Shown: positions 25,623-35,011, counted from the stretch's first letter. The stretch: 64,000 nt of DNA from Streptomyces sp. T12 (GCF_028736035.1 NZ_CP117866.1:10333001-10397000); one strand, 5' to 3'. Notes: generated by a model from the letters alone, not told the origin. Translations and numbers: made by a program.

Positions 25623-26933
25623 TCAGCCCGACGCGAAGATCGTCTTCTTCTGGCGCTCGATCGACGACAGCAGGCTGTCGATCTGCTTGGGGTCACGGAT
25701 GAACTTCTGCAGCGCCGGCTGCATCACCGTGGAGGTGAAGTCCGGCCGGCTGTCACGGTCCATGAACTGCGTCAGGGACTTCGCCCCGGAGATCATCTCG
25801 TAGGCCTTCTTCTGCAGCGGGCTGTAGGAGGAGGTGTCGGCCTTGGTGGAGGCCGCCACCACGTTCGGGTCGGACTTGAGGTAGATCTCCTCCGCCGCCG
25901 GCGAGCCCAGGTACTGCAGCAGCTTGACCGCACCGGCCTTGTTCTTCGGGGCCTTGGAGAGCATGAACCCGTCCGTGGGCGCCTCCACGGTGTCCTGCCC
26001 GTAGGCCGGGTCGATCTCCGGGAAGGCGAAGAAGTCCAGGTCCTCACGGTCGGCCTCGTCGGTGAACTGCTGACCCACAAAGGTGCCGAGCAGATACATG
26101 CCGGCCTTCTTCGACGCCAGCGTCTGGGCGGCGTCCTGCCAGGTACGGCCCGTGGCGCCCTCCTGGTGGAAGGGCAGGATCTGCGCCCACAGGTCGAAGG
26201 CCTTGCGCACCTTGGCATCGGTCCAGGCGGCCTTGCCCGCCATCAGCTCCACATGGAAGTCGTAGCCGTTGGCACGGAAGTTGATCTGGTCGAACGTGCC
26301 CAGCGCCGGCCAGGCGTCCTTGTCACCGAAGGCGATCGGCACCAGGCCGTCCTTCTTCATCTGCTTGCACAGCGCCACGAAGTCGTCCCACTTCGTGGGC
26401 ACTTCGTAGCCCTTCTCCTTGAACACGCTCTTGCGGTAGAACAGCGCCCACGGGTACGTGTACAGCGGCACGAAGTAGTACTTGCCGTCCTCGCCCTTGG
26501 AGAGCTTGTGCATCGCGTCGGGGAAGTTGCCCCCGATGGACTTCCACACGTCATCCAGCGGCGTGGCCAGCCCCTTGGCCGCGAAGAACTGCATCCGGTA
26601 ACCGGCGAACCAGTTGAACACGTCGTCCGGCGTGCCCTGCAGGTAGGAGTTGATCTGCTCCTGGAAGGTGTTGTGGTCCTTGGTGTTCACGTCGACCGTG
26701 AGCCCGGACTCCTTCTTGAACGCCGCGTAGATATCGGCGAACGCCTTCTTCGGCACCGCGTCCGACGCGTTCGAACCGACCGTGACCGTCTTCGGATCAC
26801 TCGCCGAACCACCGCCACCGCACGCACTCAGCAGCGGGACACCGGCGCCAAGAACAGCGGCGCCGCCCACGCCACGCAGCAGAGTGCGGCGACTGGTACC
26901 AGGCATGGACTGGCCGAGGGAGGAGAGGTGCAT
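25623..26933 (-). CDS. extracellular sugar-binding lipoprotein (CUT1), Tat-type signal
   Basis: 436 residues. The signal peptide carries a twin-arginine motif (SRRTLLRG, Arg15-Arg16) and a lipobox LLSAC with Cys38, so it is probably Tat-exported and lipid-anchored. Mature domain: DVFNWFAGYRMQFFAAKG, then YTYPWALFYRKSVF and PTKWDDFVALC are typical family 1 sugar binders. AGGAG precedes the ATG at 26933. First gene of the operon that ends with GH42. Two direct CAAAC-R-CGATCG repeats lie about 90 bases upstream. Confidence 0.93.
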   Translation of the reverse strand: MHLSSLGQSMPGTSRRTLLRGVGGAAVLGAGVPLLSACGGGGSASDPKTVTVGSNASDAVPKKAFADIYAAFKKESGLTVDVNTKDHNTFQEQINSYLQGTPDDVFNWFAGYRMQFFAAKGLATPLDDVWKSIGGNFPDAMHKLSKGEDGKYYFVPLYTYPWALFYRKSVFKEKGYEVPTKWDDFVALCKQMKKDGLVPIAFGDKDAWPALGTFDQINFRANGYDFHVELMAGKAAWTDAKVRKAFDLWAQILPFHQEGATGRTWQDAAQTLASKKAGMYLLGTFVGQQFTDEADREDLDFFAFPEIDPAYGQDTVEAPTDGFMLSKAPKNKAGAVKLLQYLGSPAAEEIYLKSDPNVVAASTKADTSSYSPLQKKAYEMISGAKSLTQFMDRDSRPDFTSTVMQPALQKFIRDPKQIDSLLSSIERQKKTIFASG

Positions 26934-27021
26934 TTCGGCTCCTGACAGGGCGGCCGTACCCAGGCTTGGCACGTCGGCCCGAAGGGATGTGGCGGGGAAG
27001 TGGCCGTGAAGCGACCATAAT

Positions 27022-27047
27022 CAAACGCGATCGCACAAACACGATCG
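27022..27047. promoter_or_regulatory. direct-repeat operator candidate upstream of the sugar ABC operon
   Basis: CAAACGCGATCG (27022-27033) and CAAACACGATCG (27036-27047): two 12-bp copies differing at one base, 14 bases apart, next to an AT-rich stretch (CCATAATCAAAC) that could supply the minus-strand -10 box. The 27,000-27,300 stretch otherwise has no gene. Confidence 0.5.
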
Positions 27048-27329
27048 GCCGACGCCAGGAAGAGTGAACGTTTCGCGCGGCCGCTGTCAAGGCTCTGCGT
27101 TTGGCGACCTGCACGAAGCGGACTCGGGCAGAGGTGCTCACCTCGCATTCGGACTCTGCTCGCCGGGCTGTCCGGGCAAGCCGAAGCGCCTGGCCATTGG
27201 GTGTCTCACCTGCGTCGATACACGCCAGGGGCTCGTCTTGCGAGGTCGTCGTGGCGACCCTCGCCGCATGGTCCCGGTGTGAAGCGGAGCTGTGAGAACT
27301 CTTGACGCACGCCCGACTGCTGCGTAGAC

Positions 27330-27358
27330 ATGACCGCGCGGTCAGACCGCGCGGTCAT
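27330..27358. promoter_or_regulatory. doubled palindrome upstream of LacI gene, probable operator
   Basis: Two copies of the self-palindrome GACCGCGCGGTC (27332-27343 and 27345-27356) separated by one A, flanked by AT and AT, so the whole 29-bp stretch is itself almost a perfect palindrome. It lies about 50 bases before the LacI start. Probably an autoregulatory operator; the promoter cannot be placed with confidence. Confidence 0.6.
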
Positions 27359-27405
27359 ATCGCTGACCACGTTCGATGCAGGAACACCAGCCATGGGGAG
27401 CCTTC

Positions 27406-28470
27406 ATGACACCAGGAGTGGGGCGCGGCGTGGCCTCGCCTGTGCCGCGCAGTGCGGACGTCGCACAGCTGGCCGGGGTGTCGCGCAAGACGGTCTCCCG
27501 GGTTCTCAACAATGAGCCGTACGTCTCGGACGAGGCCCGTCAGCGTGTCCTCACGGCCGCCGAGGAACTCGGCTACCGGCTGAACCACGCGGCCAGGGCA
27601 CTGGCCTCCGGACGCAACCGTTCCCTCGGCGTCGTCGCTCTGGGAACCGCGGGGTATGGAACCGCCTCCCTGCTCGTGTACATCGAACAGGCCGCACGGG
27701 ACGCCGGTTACGCGCTCCGCGTGATCAACACACCGGACGGCGACCCGGAAGGCATCGCAGGCGCCGTGGAGTCACTCCTCGAACAGGGCGTGGACGGCGT
27801 CGTCGTCTCCGAACCCATCGTGAAGGGAGAAGTCCCCCTCCGCGTCGACGTGCCGGTCCTCTTCCTCGGGGCGCCCCCCTCCTTCACCGCCACCCGGACG
27901 CTGACCGTGAGCGTGGGCGCCCATGAACTTGCGCGGGCGGCCACCGAACACCTGCTGGACCTGGGACACGAGACCGTCCATCACCTCGCCGGCCCGCGGC
28001 AGTGGTACGCCACCAAGGACCGCATCGAGGGATGGCAGGCGGCACTTGCCGCACGAAGCGCACACGAACCGCCGCTGCTCAACGGTGACTGGTCGGCCGC
28101 CTCCGGGTACGCGGCGGGTCGCGCGCTGGCCTCGGACGGCTCCGTGACCGCGGTGTTCGCCGCGGGCGACGAGATGGCCATCGGCCTGATCCATGCCCTA
28201 CGGGAAGCCGGGCGGCGCGTGCCGGAGGACATCAGTGTCGTCGGGTTCGACGGCAACCCGGTCTTCGCCTACGTCTCGCCCCCACTGACCACCGTGCGCC
28301 AGCCTTTCGACGCTGCCGCACGGGAAGGAATCCGGCTTCTCGTGCACGCCATCGAGAAGCCCGACACCGAGCTGCCGCAGGCGGACGAACCCCCTGTCGA
28401 GCTCGTCGTCCGCGGCTCGACCGCGCCCCCGCCGTCCCGCCGAGGCCGGCCGCTGCTCCGCACCCCCTGA
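27406..28470 (+). CDS. LacI-family transcriptional regulator
   Basis: 354 residues. HTH: SADVAQLAGVSRKTVSRVLN, hinge YRLNHAARALASGR, then a periplasmic-binding-type effector domain ending with VVGFDGNPVFAYVSPPLTTV. It is divergent from the sugar ABC/GH42 operon, the normal position for its repressor. ATG 27406 has GGGGAG 5 bases upstream; ATGs at 27376 and 27393 are less well supported. Ligand is likely a galacto- or arabino-oligosaccharide. Confidence 0.9.
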   Translation: MTPGVGRGVASPVPRSADVAQLAGVSRKTVSRVLNNEPYVSDEARQRVLTAAEELGYRLNHAARALASGRNRSLGVVALGTAGYGTASLLVYIEQAARDAGYALRVINTPDGDPEGIAGAVESLLEQGVDGVVVSEPIVKGEVPLRVDVPVLFLGAPPSFTATRTLTVSVGAHELARAATEHLLDLGHETVHHLAGPRQWYATKDRIEGWQAALAARSAHEPPLLNGDWSAASGYAAGRALASDGSVTAVFAAGDEMAIGLIHALREAGRRVPEDISVVGFDGNPVFAYVSPPLTTVRQPFDAAAREGIRLLVHAIEKPDTELPQADEPPVELVVRGSTAPPPSRRGRPLLRTP

Positions 28471-28705
28471 GCGCCAGCCCAAACCGCCCCGACCATACGC
28501 CCGCACAACTGGGGCACAGCCCGCCTGTCACCCACCGGCCGTCCCCCCTGAGGGATCCGGCCGGGCCGCACGGCGAACGTCACCAGCCCCTCCGGGCCCG
28601 ACCGACGCACGCACGCCCACTGGACTCCGCCGCTCCCCGGCCCGACCGGTCCGGCGAGCGGCGGGCACCGAAACACTCCCCCTTCCCCGTTATCGGAGCC
28701 GCACA

Positions 28706-30760
28706 ATGTCTCCTGCGCAGACAGGCGCCAGACCCGGCGCCGCTCCGCGTCCCACCGCCCTCCTGTTCCTGCTGCTCGCCCTGATCGTCGCGGCGGCGAC
28801 GCTGGTCGTGCCGGCCGCGGGCAGGGCAGACGCCATCTCGCGCCCCGCCCAGACCCTGTACACCCCGCCGTCGAACGCGCTCTCGCCCGGGACGTTCTAT
28901 CCGCGCGCGATGCGTCTGCAGCACAACGGCTCGGCCAACGGCACCCTGCTCGCCACGTTCGAGCAGTACCGCGAGGACATGCCGGTCTTCCCGATCTACC
29001 GCAGCACCGACAACGGCGCCTCCTGGACGAAGATCTCCGAGGTGGCCGACACCCAGAACGGCTGGGGCATGCGTTGGGAGCCCGAGCTGTTCGAACTGCC
29101 CCGCGCCATGGGTGGCTTCCCCGCCGGAACCATCCTCGCCGCCGGCGACTCGGTGCCGTACGACCGGTGGGGCGGCAGCAAGATCGACCTGTACGCCAGC
29201 ACCGACCGCGGCCAGAGCTGGGACTTCGTCACCAACATAGCCACCGGCGGCCCGGCATTCTCCACCAACGGCTTCACCCCCGTCTGGGAGCCGTATTTCC
29301 TGCTGTCCGGTGACCGGCTCATCGTCTACTACTCCGACCAGCGCGACACCGCCCACGGCCAGGAGGTCGTGCACCAGGTCTCCACGGACCTGCGCAACTG
29401 GGGCCCGGTCGTGGACGACGTGTCGATGCCCACCTACGCGGACCGGCCCGGGATGCCGGTCGTCACCCGGCTGCCGAACGGCAACTACGTGATGAGCTAC
29501 GAGTACTGCAACGCTCCTGAGGGCAGGTGCTCCGTGTACTACAAGATCTCCTCCGACCCGGAGGGATTCGGCTCCGTCACCGGCCGGGTGCTGCGGTCGA
29601 CCGACGGCGTCATCCCCAGCGGAGCGCCCTTCATCACCTGGCTGCCTGCCGGTGGCCCGAACGGCACCCTCGTCCTCAGCGGCGAGAGTCAGGACGACCT
29701 GTTCGTCAACACGGAGAACGGGGCCGCGAACGCCTGGACCCGTATGCGCTCCAACGTCGCCGGCGGGTACAGCCGGGGTATGCTCCCGCTGGCCGACGGC
29801 CACAGCCTGATGGTGCTCAGTGGCGGGCGGGCGCGCAGCACCGGCGTCAACTCGGTCATGTACAGCGTCATCGACCTGGGCGGCGGGGTCTCCGACGGCG
29901 CCACCTACACCGTCTCCAACGCGAACAGTGACCTGAAGCTCACCATCGCGGGCGGGTCCACCGGCAACGGCACCGTCGCCACCCAGCAGAACACAACCAA
30001 CGCCACCGACCAGCAGTGGCGCTTCGCGCGGCAGCCCTCCGGGTACTTCAAGATCTTCAATGTCGCCAGCGGCAAGGTCCTCGGCGTGGAGAACCAGTCC
30101 ACCGCCGACGGCGCCAAGGCCCTGCAATGGGACGACAACGGCACCCTCGACCACGAATGGGCCGTAGCTCCCCATCCCGCCGGCGGCTACACCATCACCA
30201 ACCGCGTGACCGGCAAGTACCTCGAAATCCCCAACGCCTCCACCACCGTAGGCACCACCGCCGCCCAGTGGAGCGACACCGGCTGCGCCTGCCAGCGCTG
30301 GGACCTCGACCAGACCGCCCTGCCGCCCCTCGGCACCGGCCAGTACGTCCTCGTCAACAAGAACAGCGGCAAGTACCTGGACATCCCCGGCGCATCCACC
30401 ACCAGCGACACCGCAGCCAACCAGTGGCGCAACTCCGCCTGCAGCTGCCAGCTGTTCACCTTCCAGTCCGCCGGCAACGGAGCCTGGACCATCAAGAACG
30501 TCAACAGCAACCTCAACCTCGACATCCGCGGCTCCTCCGGCACGGCAGGCGCTGCCATCGTCCAGAACACCGCCTCCAGCGCCGACTCCCAGAAGTGGAC
30601 CCTCACCGACGCGGGCAACGGCTACTTCCGACTCCGGAACGTGAACAGCACCCTCGTCGCAGGTGTCGCCCAGTCCTCCACCGCCGACGGGGCGGCCGTC
30701 GTCCAGTGGAACAGCGCCGGCGTCGACGACCAGCTCTGGAAGATCGTCCGTATCAACTGA
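28706..30760 (+). CDS. secreted GH93-like exo-arabinanase with ricin-type sugar-binding domains
   Basis: 684 residues. Signal peptide to about residue 45 (hydrophobic run LLFLLLALIVAAATLVV, then AGRADA). Residues 50-400 form a sialidase-like six-bladed propeller with Asp-box-like STDNGASWT and STDRGQSWDF. The block GFTPVWEPYFLL and IVYYSDQRD with GQEVVHQVSTDL matches what I recall of GH93 (exo-1,5-alpha-arabinobiosidases). Residues 410-684 are two ricin-B/CBM13-like domains with repeated QWR/QW motifs. Located between the LacI regulator and a GH2 enzyme, consistent with arabinan or arabinogalactan breakdown outside the cell. A plain sialidase is the main alternative. Confidence 0.78.
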   Translation: MSPAQTGARPGAAPRPTALLFLLLALIVAAATLVVPAAGRADAISRPAQTLYTPPSNALSPGTFYPRAMRLQHNGSANGTLLATFEQYREDMPVFPIYRSTDNGASWTKISEVADTQNGWGMRWEPELFELPRAMGGFPAGTILAAGDSVPYDRWGGSKIDLYASTDRGQSWDFVTNIATGGPAFSTNGFTPVWEPYFLLSGDRLIVYYSDQRDTAHGQEVVHQVSTDLRNWGPVVDDVSMPTYADRPGMPVVTRLPNGNYVMSYEYCNAPEGRCSVYYKISSDPEGFGSVTGRVLRSTDGVIPSGAPFITWLPAGGPNGTLVLSGESQDDLFVNTENGAANAWTRMRSNVAGGYSRGMLPLADGHSLMVLSGGRARSTGVNSVMYSVIDLGGGVSDGATYTVSNANSDLKLTIAGGSTGNGTVATQQNTTNATDQQWRFARQPSGYFKIFNVASGKVLGVENQSTADGAKALQWDDNGTLDHEWAVAPHPAGGYTITNRVTGKYLEIPNASTTVGTTAAQWSDTGCACQRWDLDQTALPPLGTGQYVLVNKNSGKYLDIPGASTTSDTAANQWRNSACSCQLFTFQSAGNGAWTIKNVNSNLNLDIRGSSGTAGAAIVQNTASSADSQKWTLTDAGNGYFRLRNVNSTLVAGVAQSSTADGAAVVQWNSAGVDDQLWKIVRIN

Positions 30761-30771
30761 CCTGAGAAAGG

Positions 30772-30801
30772 GCGGGGTGGCAGGGAGGCCTGCCACCCCG
30801 C
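30772..30801 (+). terminator. hairpin terminator after GH93-like gene
   Basis: GCGGGGTGGCAGG (30772-30784), loop GAGG, CCTGCCACCCCGC (30789-30801): a perfect 13-bp stem 12 bases after the stop codon. Confidence 0.85.
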
Positions 30802-30864
30802 GCCCGCTGCCCGCAGCCGTTCAGAGCCCTGAACCAGCCCAAATCCCGTTGCAGCGCTGGTGAC

Positions 30865-30876
30865 TGAATCGATTCA
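30865..30876. promoter_or_regulatory. TGAATCGATTCA palindrome, LacI-type operator candidate
   Basis: Perfect 12-bp palindrome with the CG-centred form typical of LacI operators, between the GH93-like terminator and a truncated gene remnant. It may control the downstream GH2 gene or be a relic of the lost gene. Confidence 0.5.
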
Positions 30877-30902
30877 TCCTCCCGCTCGGGTGTGTCCGAC
30901 CG

Positions 30903-31160
30903 AGCCCGGATGAACGACTTCCGGGCGGAGGCACCGTCGACTTCACGCTGCAGACCAGGGCCGACGGCGCCAGTACGTACACCACGGTCCGCACCGTCAC
31001 CGGCCAGGCCAACCCGGGCGGAGCCGCCCAGACTTACACCCTCACCTCGGCCACCGGCCGCTACCTCCGGCTCCGAGCCACCAAGCTCGGCACGCCCGCC
31101 TCCGACGAGTCCACCCGCTACCGCCTTCAACGCGCGGAGATCCACGTCGCACAGCAGGGA
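30903..31160 (+). pseudogene. remnant of a secreted carbohydrase (discoidin/F5-8C-like segment)
   Basis: In the plus frame beginning at 30903 the translation reads GGTVDFTLQTRADG, then YTTVRTVTGQANPGGA, GRYLRLRATKLG and YRLQRAEIHVA. This is the pattern of the discoidin-like carbohydrate-binding segment found in Streptomyces rhamnosidases and related secreted enzymes. There is no start codon or signal peptide, and the catalytic part is missing. The frame stays open from 30864 right through into the GH2 gene, with no stop between. Best read as the stump of a deleted gene, with GH2 now abutting its break point. An in-frame N-terminal extension of GH2 is less likely because GH2 has its own Tat signal. 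Confidence 0.55.
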
Positions 31161-31232
31161 TCGCAACGCGTGATCCCCTTCGAGCTTCAGCTTTCGATCT
31201 TCTACTTCACCTCCACGGGAGTGAGTTCTGAA

Positions 31233-33359
31233 ATGGCAGGATTCCCTACTCGCCGACAAGTGCTGAGCGGGACAACTGGAGGAGTACTGGCCTCGTTGGC
31301 GGGAATTCCGACTGCCCGTGCCGCGTCCGCTTCTGCGACGTACACAGCGCCGAATCCGCGGGTGCGCATCGATCTCAACGCAGGGTGGCGATTCGTCAGA
31401 GAAGACGTCACAGGTGCGGAGCGGCCCGGGTTCGACGACTCAGGATGGACGTCGGTCAACACGCCCCACACCTGGAACGCTGCCGATGGCGCCGACGGCG
31501 GCAACAACTACTACCGCGGAGTGGGCTGGTACCGCCGCCATTACACCGTGCCGTCCGAACTGGCCGGGAAGAGGCTGTACTTGCAGTTCGCCGGGGTCAA
31601 CCAGGTCGCCGACGTCTGGATCAACGGCACCTATCTCGGGCAGCACAAAGGTGGATACTCCCGGTTCAGGTTCGGCGCCACCGCCGTGCTCGTCCCGGGC
31701 GGCGACAACGTGATCGCGGTGAGAGTGACCAATGCCCGCGACACCGCCATCGCGCCGGTGGGCGCGGACTACACCTTCGAGGGCGGCATCTACCGCAATG
31801 TGAGCCTGTGGGCCACCGACGATCTCCATGTGCGGATGGAGGACTACGCAGGTCCCGGCGTCTACCTGCGGCAGAGCAATGTGACCGCGGCGTCCGCCAC
31901 GGTGACCGTGACGACGAAGCTGTGGAACGACGGCAACACCACCAGATCGGTGGTCGTCCGCAGCGTCATCGCCGACAAGGGCGGGACCGTCGTCGCGGAG
32001 ACCAGGAGCGCCGCGCAGGTCGTCGCCGCGGCCACCGGCGCGGAGATCAGACAGACCGTCAGCATCGACCGCCCACGCCTGTGGAACGGCTTGGCAGATC
32101 CGTACCTCTACAACGCCAGCGTTGAGCTCCATGACGTCACCGCGGGCGCGGACAGGATCACGGATGTGGTGACCGAACGCCTGGGCCTTCGCTCCATCGC
32201 CGTGGACGCCGACACCGGCTTCCACCTCAACGGCAGCCACCTCGGTCTGCACGGCGTCAACCTGCACCAGGAGCGGGCCGGCAAGGGCTGGGCGATATCC
32301 GACGCCGACCACACACAGGACTTCGACCTCATCCGGGAGCTCGGCGCCAACACCATCCGGATGGCCCACTACCAACACGACCAGAAGGACTACGAACTCG
32401 CTGACGAACGTGGGCTGGTCGTGTGGGCGGAGATTCCGCTGGTCAACTCCGTCACCGACTCGACCGCCTTCACCGCGAGCACCCAGAACCAACTGCGTGA
32501 GCTGATCCGGCAGAACTACAACCACCCGTCGATCGTCTTCTGGGGCATCGGCAACGAACTCACCGACTACAACGGCACCGCCACGAACACGCTGCTCGCG
32601 TCACTGGCCGGCATCATCGAAGCCGAGGACCCGGACCGGCTCTCCACCTACGCGGTGCGCAGCGAGGACCCCGACAGCGCACAGGCCGGACTGCACACGC
32701 GGACAACGGGCTTCAACAAGTACCTCGGCTGGTACTACGGTTCCAAGGACGGCGAGCTCGGTGCATGGGCCGACAACCTGCACGTGAACTCGCCGTCCCG
32801 CCGTATCGCCATCTCGGAGTACGGTGCCGGCGCCAACACCACCCAGCACGCCCTCAACCCGCCCAAGCCCGAACCGGGTGGAGCCTGGCACCCCGAGGAA
32901 TACCAGTCGCTGTTCCACGAAGCGGCCTGGAAGCAGCTCGCCGGCCGTCCGTACATCTGGGGCGCGTTCGTCTGGGCCATGTTCGACTTCGCCTCCGACG
33001 GCCGCAACGAAGGAAGCCGACCTGGAATCAACGACAAGGGCCTGGTCACCCACGACCGGCAGATCCGCAAGGGCGCCTTCTACTGGTACAAGGCCAACTG
33101 GGCGAGCACTCCGACCCTTTACATCACCAGCCGCCGCTGGACCCGGCGAACCGAGGCCACCACCGAACTGAAGGTCTACTCCAACGCGGACAAGGTCACC
33201 GCCACCCTCAACGGCACGTCCCTGGGGACCCTGAGCAGCAGCGACCACATCTTCCGGTGGGCCGACGTCACACTGAGGCCGGGGCAGAACACCGTGACCG
33301 TCACCGCGACCATCAACGGCTCGACGTACACAGACAGCGTCGATTGGACCCTCGGTTGA
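31233..33359 (+). CDS. secreted glycoside hydrolase family 2 (beta-galactosidase-like)
   Basis: 708 residues. Tat signal peptide: PTRRQVLSGTTGG then a hydrophobic stretch ending TARAAS. GH2 order: sugar-binding jelly roll (WRFVREDVTGAERPGFDDSG; VWINGTYLGQHKGGYSRF), immunoglobulin-like domain, then TIM barrel with acid/base Glu442 in GIGNELTDY and nucleophile Glu529 in ISEYGAGA. A small C-terminal Ig-like domain (residues 625-708) follows. The ATG at 31233 has only a weak ribosome site (GGAG further upstream), and the frame is open upstream into a remnant, so the N-terminus deserves care. Probably removes galactose from polysaccharide side chains outside the cell. Confidence 0.88.
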   Translation: MAGFPTRRQVLSGTTGGVLASLAGIPTARAASASATYTAPNPRVRIDLNAGWRFVREDVTGAERPGFDDSGWTSVNTPHTWNAADGADGGNNYYRGVGWYRRHYTVPSELAGKRLYLQFAGVNQVADVWINGTYLGQHKGGYSRFRFGATAVLVPGGDNVIAVRVTNARDTAIAPVGADYTFEGGIYRNVSLWATDDLHVRMEDYAGPGVYLRQSNVTAASATVTVTTKLWNDGNTTRSVVVRSVIADKGGTVVAETRSAAQVVAAATGAEIRQTVSIDRPRLWNGLADPYLYNASVELHDVTAGADRITDVVTERLGLRSIAVDADTGFHLNGSHLGLHGVNLHQERAGKGWAISDADHTQDFDLIRELGANTIRMAHYQHDQKDYELADERGLVVWAEIPLVNSVTDSTAFTASTQNQLRELIRQNYNHPSIVFWGIGNELTDYNGTATNTLLASLAGIIEAEDPDRLSTYAVRSEDPDSAQAGLHTRTTGFNKYLGWYYGSKDGELGAWADNLHVNSPSRRIAISEYGAGANTTQHALNPPKPEPGGAWHPEEYQSLFHEAAWKQLAGRPYIWGAFVWAMFDFASDGRNEGSRPGINDKGLVTHDRQIRKGAFYWYKANWASTPTLYITSRRWTRRTEATTELKVYSNADKVTATLNGTSLGTLSSSDHIFRWADVTLRPGQNTVTVTATINGSTYTDSVDWTLG

Positions 33360-34078
33360 ACGGGGGGCGGTTCGCGGTCGTTCGCCGCGACTGACGACAC
33401 GTCTCGTCACCATCCGCCCTGATGCCTCATCCCCTGGCGGTCTGTCGGCCCGTGCCCTTGATCCGGCTGTCCGTCTCCGCGACGAACGGGACCGCGCACC
33501 ACTGCGTCATGATCGGCACCGAGCCACTGACGGTGTGCGCCACGCACTCGGCCGTTCTGGCGTCGCCGCCCGCACGCAGGGCCGCGGCGAGGAGGCATCA
33601 CCCGTCCCTGGCGCCGTGGCGAGGAGCCACCCGTCCCCGATGCCGTGCCGGAGAGTCACCCGTCCCCGATGCCCTGGCTGATCCGTCGTCCGCACGCGAC
33701 GGCGTGGTCGGGGTGGGCCAGGCCGCGCCCGGTGCCCTGGCCGGTCTGTCGTCGGCACGCGGTGCCCTGGGCGGACCGTGACCGGTACGTGGTGCTCGGT
33801 CGGGCCCGTGACTCGTACGTGGTGGCCTGGGCGGACCTTGACCGGTACGTGGTGCTCGGTCGGGCTCGTGACTGGTACGCGGTGCACTGGCTGGACCGTC
33901 ACCGGTACGCGGTGCTCGGTCGGGCTCGTGACTGGCACGCGGTGGCCTGTCGGGCCGTCACCCGTACGCGGTGCCCAGGTCGCTCGGGGCTTGGGGGCGC
34001 GGTTAGCGTCCGGAAGGGAGCACCGAGCGGCCGTTTCCCGTCCCGTGGCGTGCGGCCCGACCCTTCCTGGAGGCTCGT
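33360..34078. other. 720-bp stretch with no recognisable gene, contains minisatellite
   Basis: Both strands have open frames here (plus 33645-34082; minus 33507-34136), but neither product resembles a protein family I know. They are open because the region is GC-rich and periodic. The core is the 60-bp minisatellite listed separately. No promoter or terminator is clear apart from the GGAGG ribosome site of the protease gene at the right end. Confidence 0.6.
33745..33990. repeat. 60-bp minisatellite (30-bp half units)
   Basis: Three full 60-bp units at 33781-33840, 33841-33900 and 33901-33960, each starting ACCGGTACGTGGTGCTCGGT or with one change. Each is made of two related 30-bp halves (both containing GTGACYSGTACGYGGTG), with decayed half-units on both flanks. 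The plus-strand frame would give a 20-residue repeat with RYVVLGRARD; the minus strand a HHVPVTVRPGH-type repeat. Confidence 0.85.
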
Positions 34079-35011
34079 ATGAGGACCACACGCCCGGCGC
34101 CCCGCGGTGCGAGACGACGTACCCGCCTGGTCGCACTCGCGTCCGGACTGACCGTCCTGGCGGCGACGGCCCTGGCCGGGACCGCGGCCCACGCAGGCCC
34201 CGGCGACCCCAGCCCGACCACCATGTACAGCAGCGCGCAACTCGCCGCGGTCGAGAAAGCGGTCGCGAGCGCCGATGTGGTCGGCACCGCCTGGAGCGTG
34301 GACGACACGACCGGCAGGGTGCTGCTCGCCGCCGACAGCACCGTGTCCGCCGCCGCGATCGACGCCATCAAGAGGGGCCTGGGCGCCGACGGCGGCGTGC
34401 TGCGCGTCGAGCGCCTGCCGGGCAAGCTCACCAGGTACCTCTCCGGAGGGGATGCCGTCTACAGCAGCAGCGCCGACGGCACGTTCCGCTGCTCGCTGGG
34501 CTTCAACACCCGGGACAGCGCCGGAAACTACTACTTCCTCACCGCCGGTCACTGCACCAACGGAACCTCCGACTGGTACTCGGACCGGTTTGTCACGCAC
34601 ATCGGCACCACCACCCCCGGCTCCAGCTACCCCGGCAACGACTACGGCCGCGTGGCCTACGACCCTGGCCAACCCGTCCCGCCCGGCACGGTCGGCGACC
34701 AGGAGATCACCAGCGCCGCCGACGCCCAGCGCGGCCAGGCCGCCTGCCGCCGCGGCTCCACCACCGGCACCCACTGCGGCCGGGTCACCGGCGTGAACTG
34801 GAGTGTGCGCTATCCGGACGGCGTGGTGACCGGCATGATCCGCACCAACATCTGCGCCGAGCCGGGCGACAGCGGCGGCCCCCTCTACGCCGACACCCGG
34901 GCGCTGGGCCTCACCTCCGGCGGCAGCGGCAACTGCGCCACCCCGCCCAGCACGACCTTCTTCCAGCCGGTCACCGAGGCCCTCAACGCGTTCGGGGTGC
35001 AGGTGTACTGA
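34079..35011 (+). CDS. secreted S1-family serine protease (streptogrisin/alpha-lytic type)
   Basis: 310 residues. Signal peptide to about residue 40 ([19 protein letters not shown]), a propeptide of about 85 residues, then a chymotrypsin-fold protease. Catalytic triad visible: His158 in LTAGHC, Asp188 in GNDYGRVAY, Ser265 in GDSGGPLY. The Cys residues flanking the His and Ser (CSLGFN...[12 protein letters not shown]...GNC) fit the disulfides of streptogrisins. GGAGG precedes the ATG. Stands alone, followed by a hairpin. Likely activated by self-cleavage of the propeptide. Confidence 0.94.
   Translation: MRTTRPAPRGARRRTRLVALASGLTVLAATALAGTAAHAGPGDPSPTTMYSSAQLAAVEKAVASADVVGTAWSVDDTTGRVLLAADSTVSAAAIDAIKRGLGADGGVLRVERLPGKLTRYLSGGDAVYSSSADGTFRCSLGFNTRDSAGNYYFLTAGHCTNGTSDWYSDRFVTHIGTTTPGSSYPGNDYGRVAYDPGQPVPPGTVGDQEITSAADAQRGQAACRRGSTTGTHCGRVTGVNWSVRYPDGVVTGMIRTNICAEPGDSGGPLYADTRALGLTSGGSGNCATPPSTTFFQPVTEALNAFGVQVY

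Noticed and set aside
28580..30796. 738-codon minus-strand frame
   Set aside because: Antisense to the GH93-like gene; Gly/Val/Asp-rich composition is typical of shadow frames.
33507..34136. Open frames on both strands through the minisatellite as possible repeat proteins
   Set aside because: Neither has a convincing ribosome site, signal or known relatives, and both are explained by a 60-bp period divisible by three. Kept only as a repeat region.
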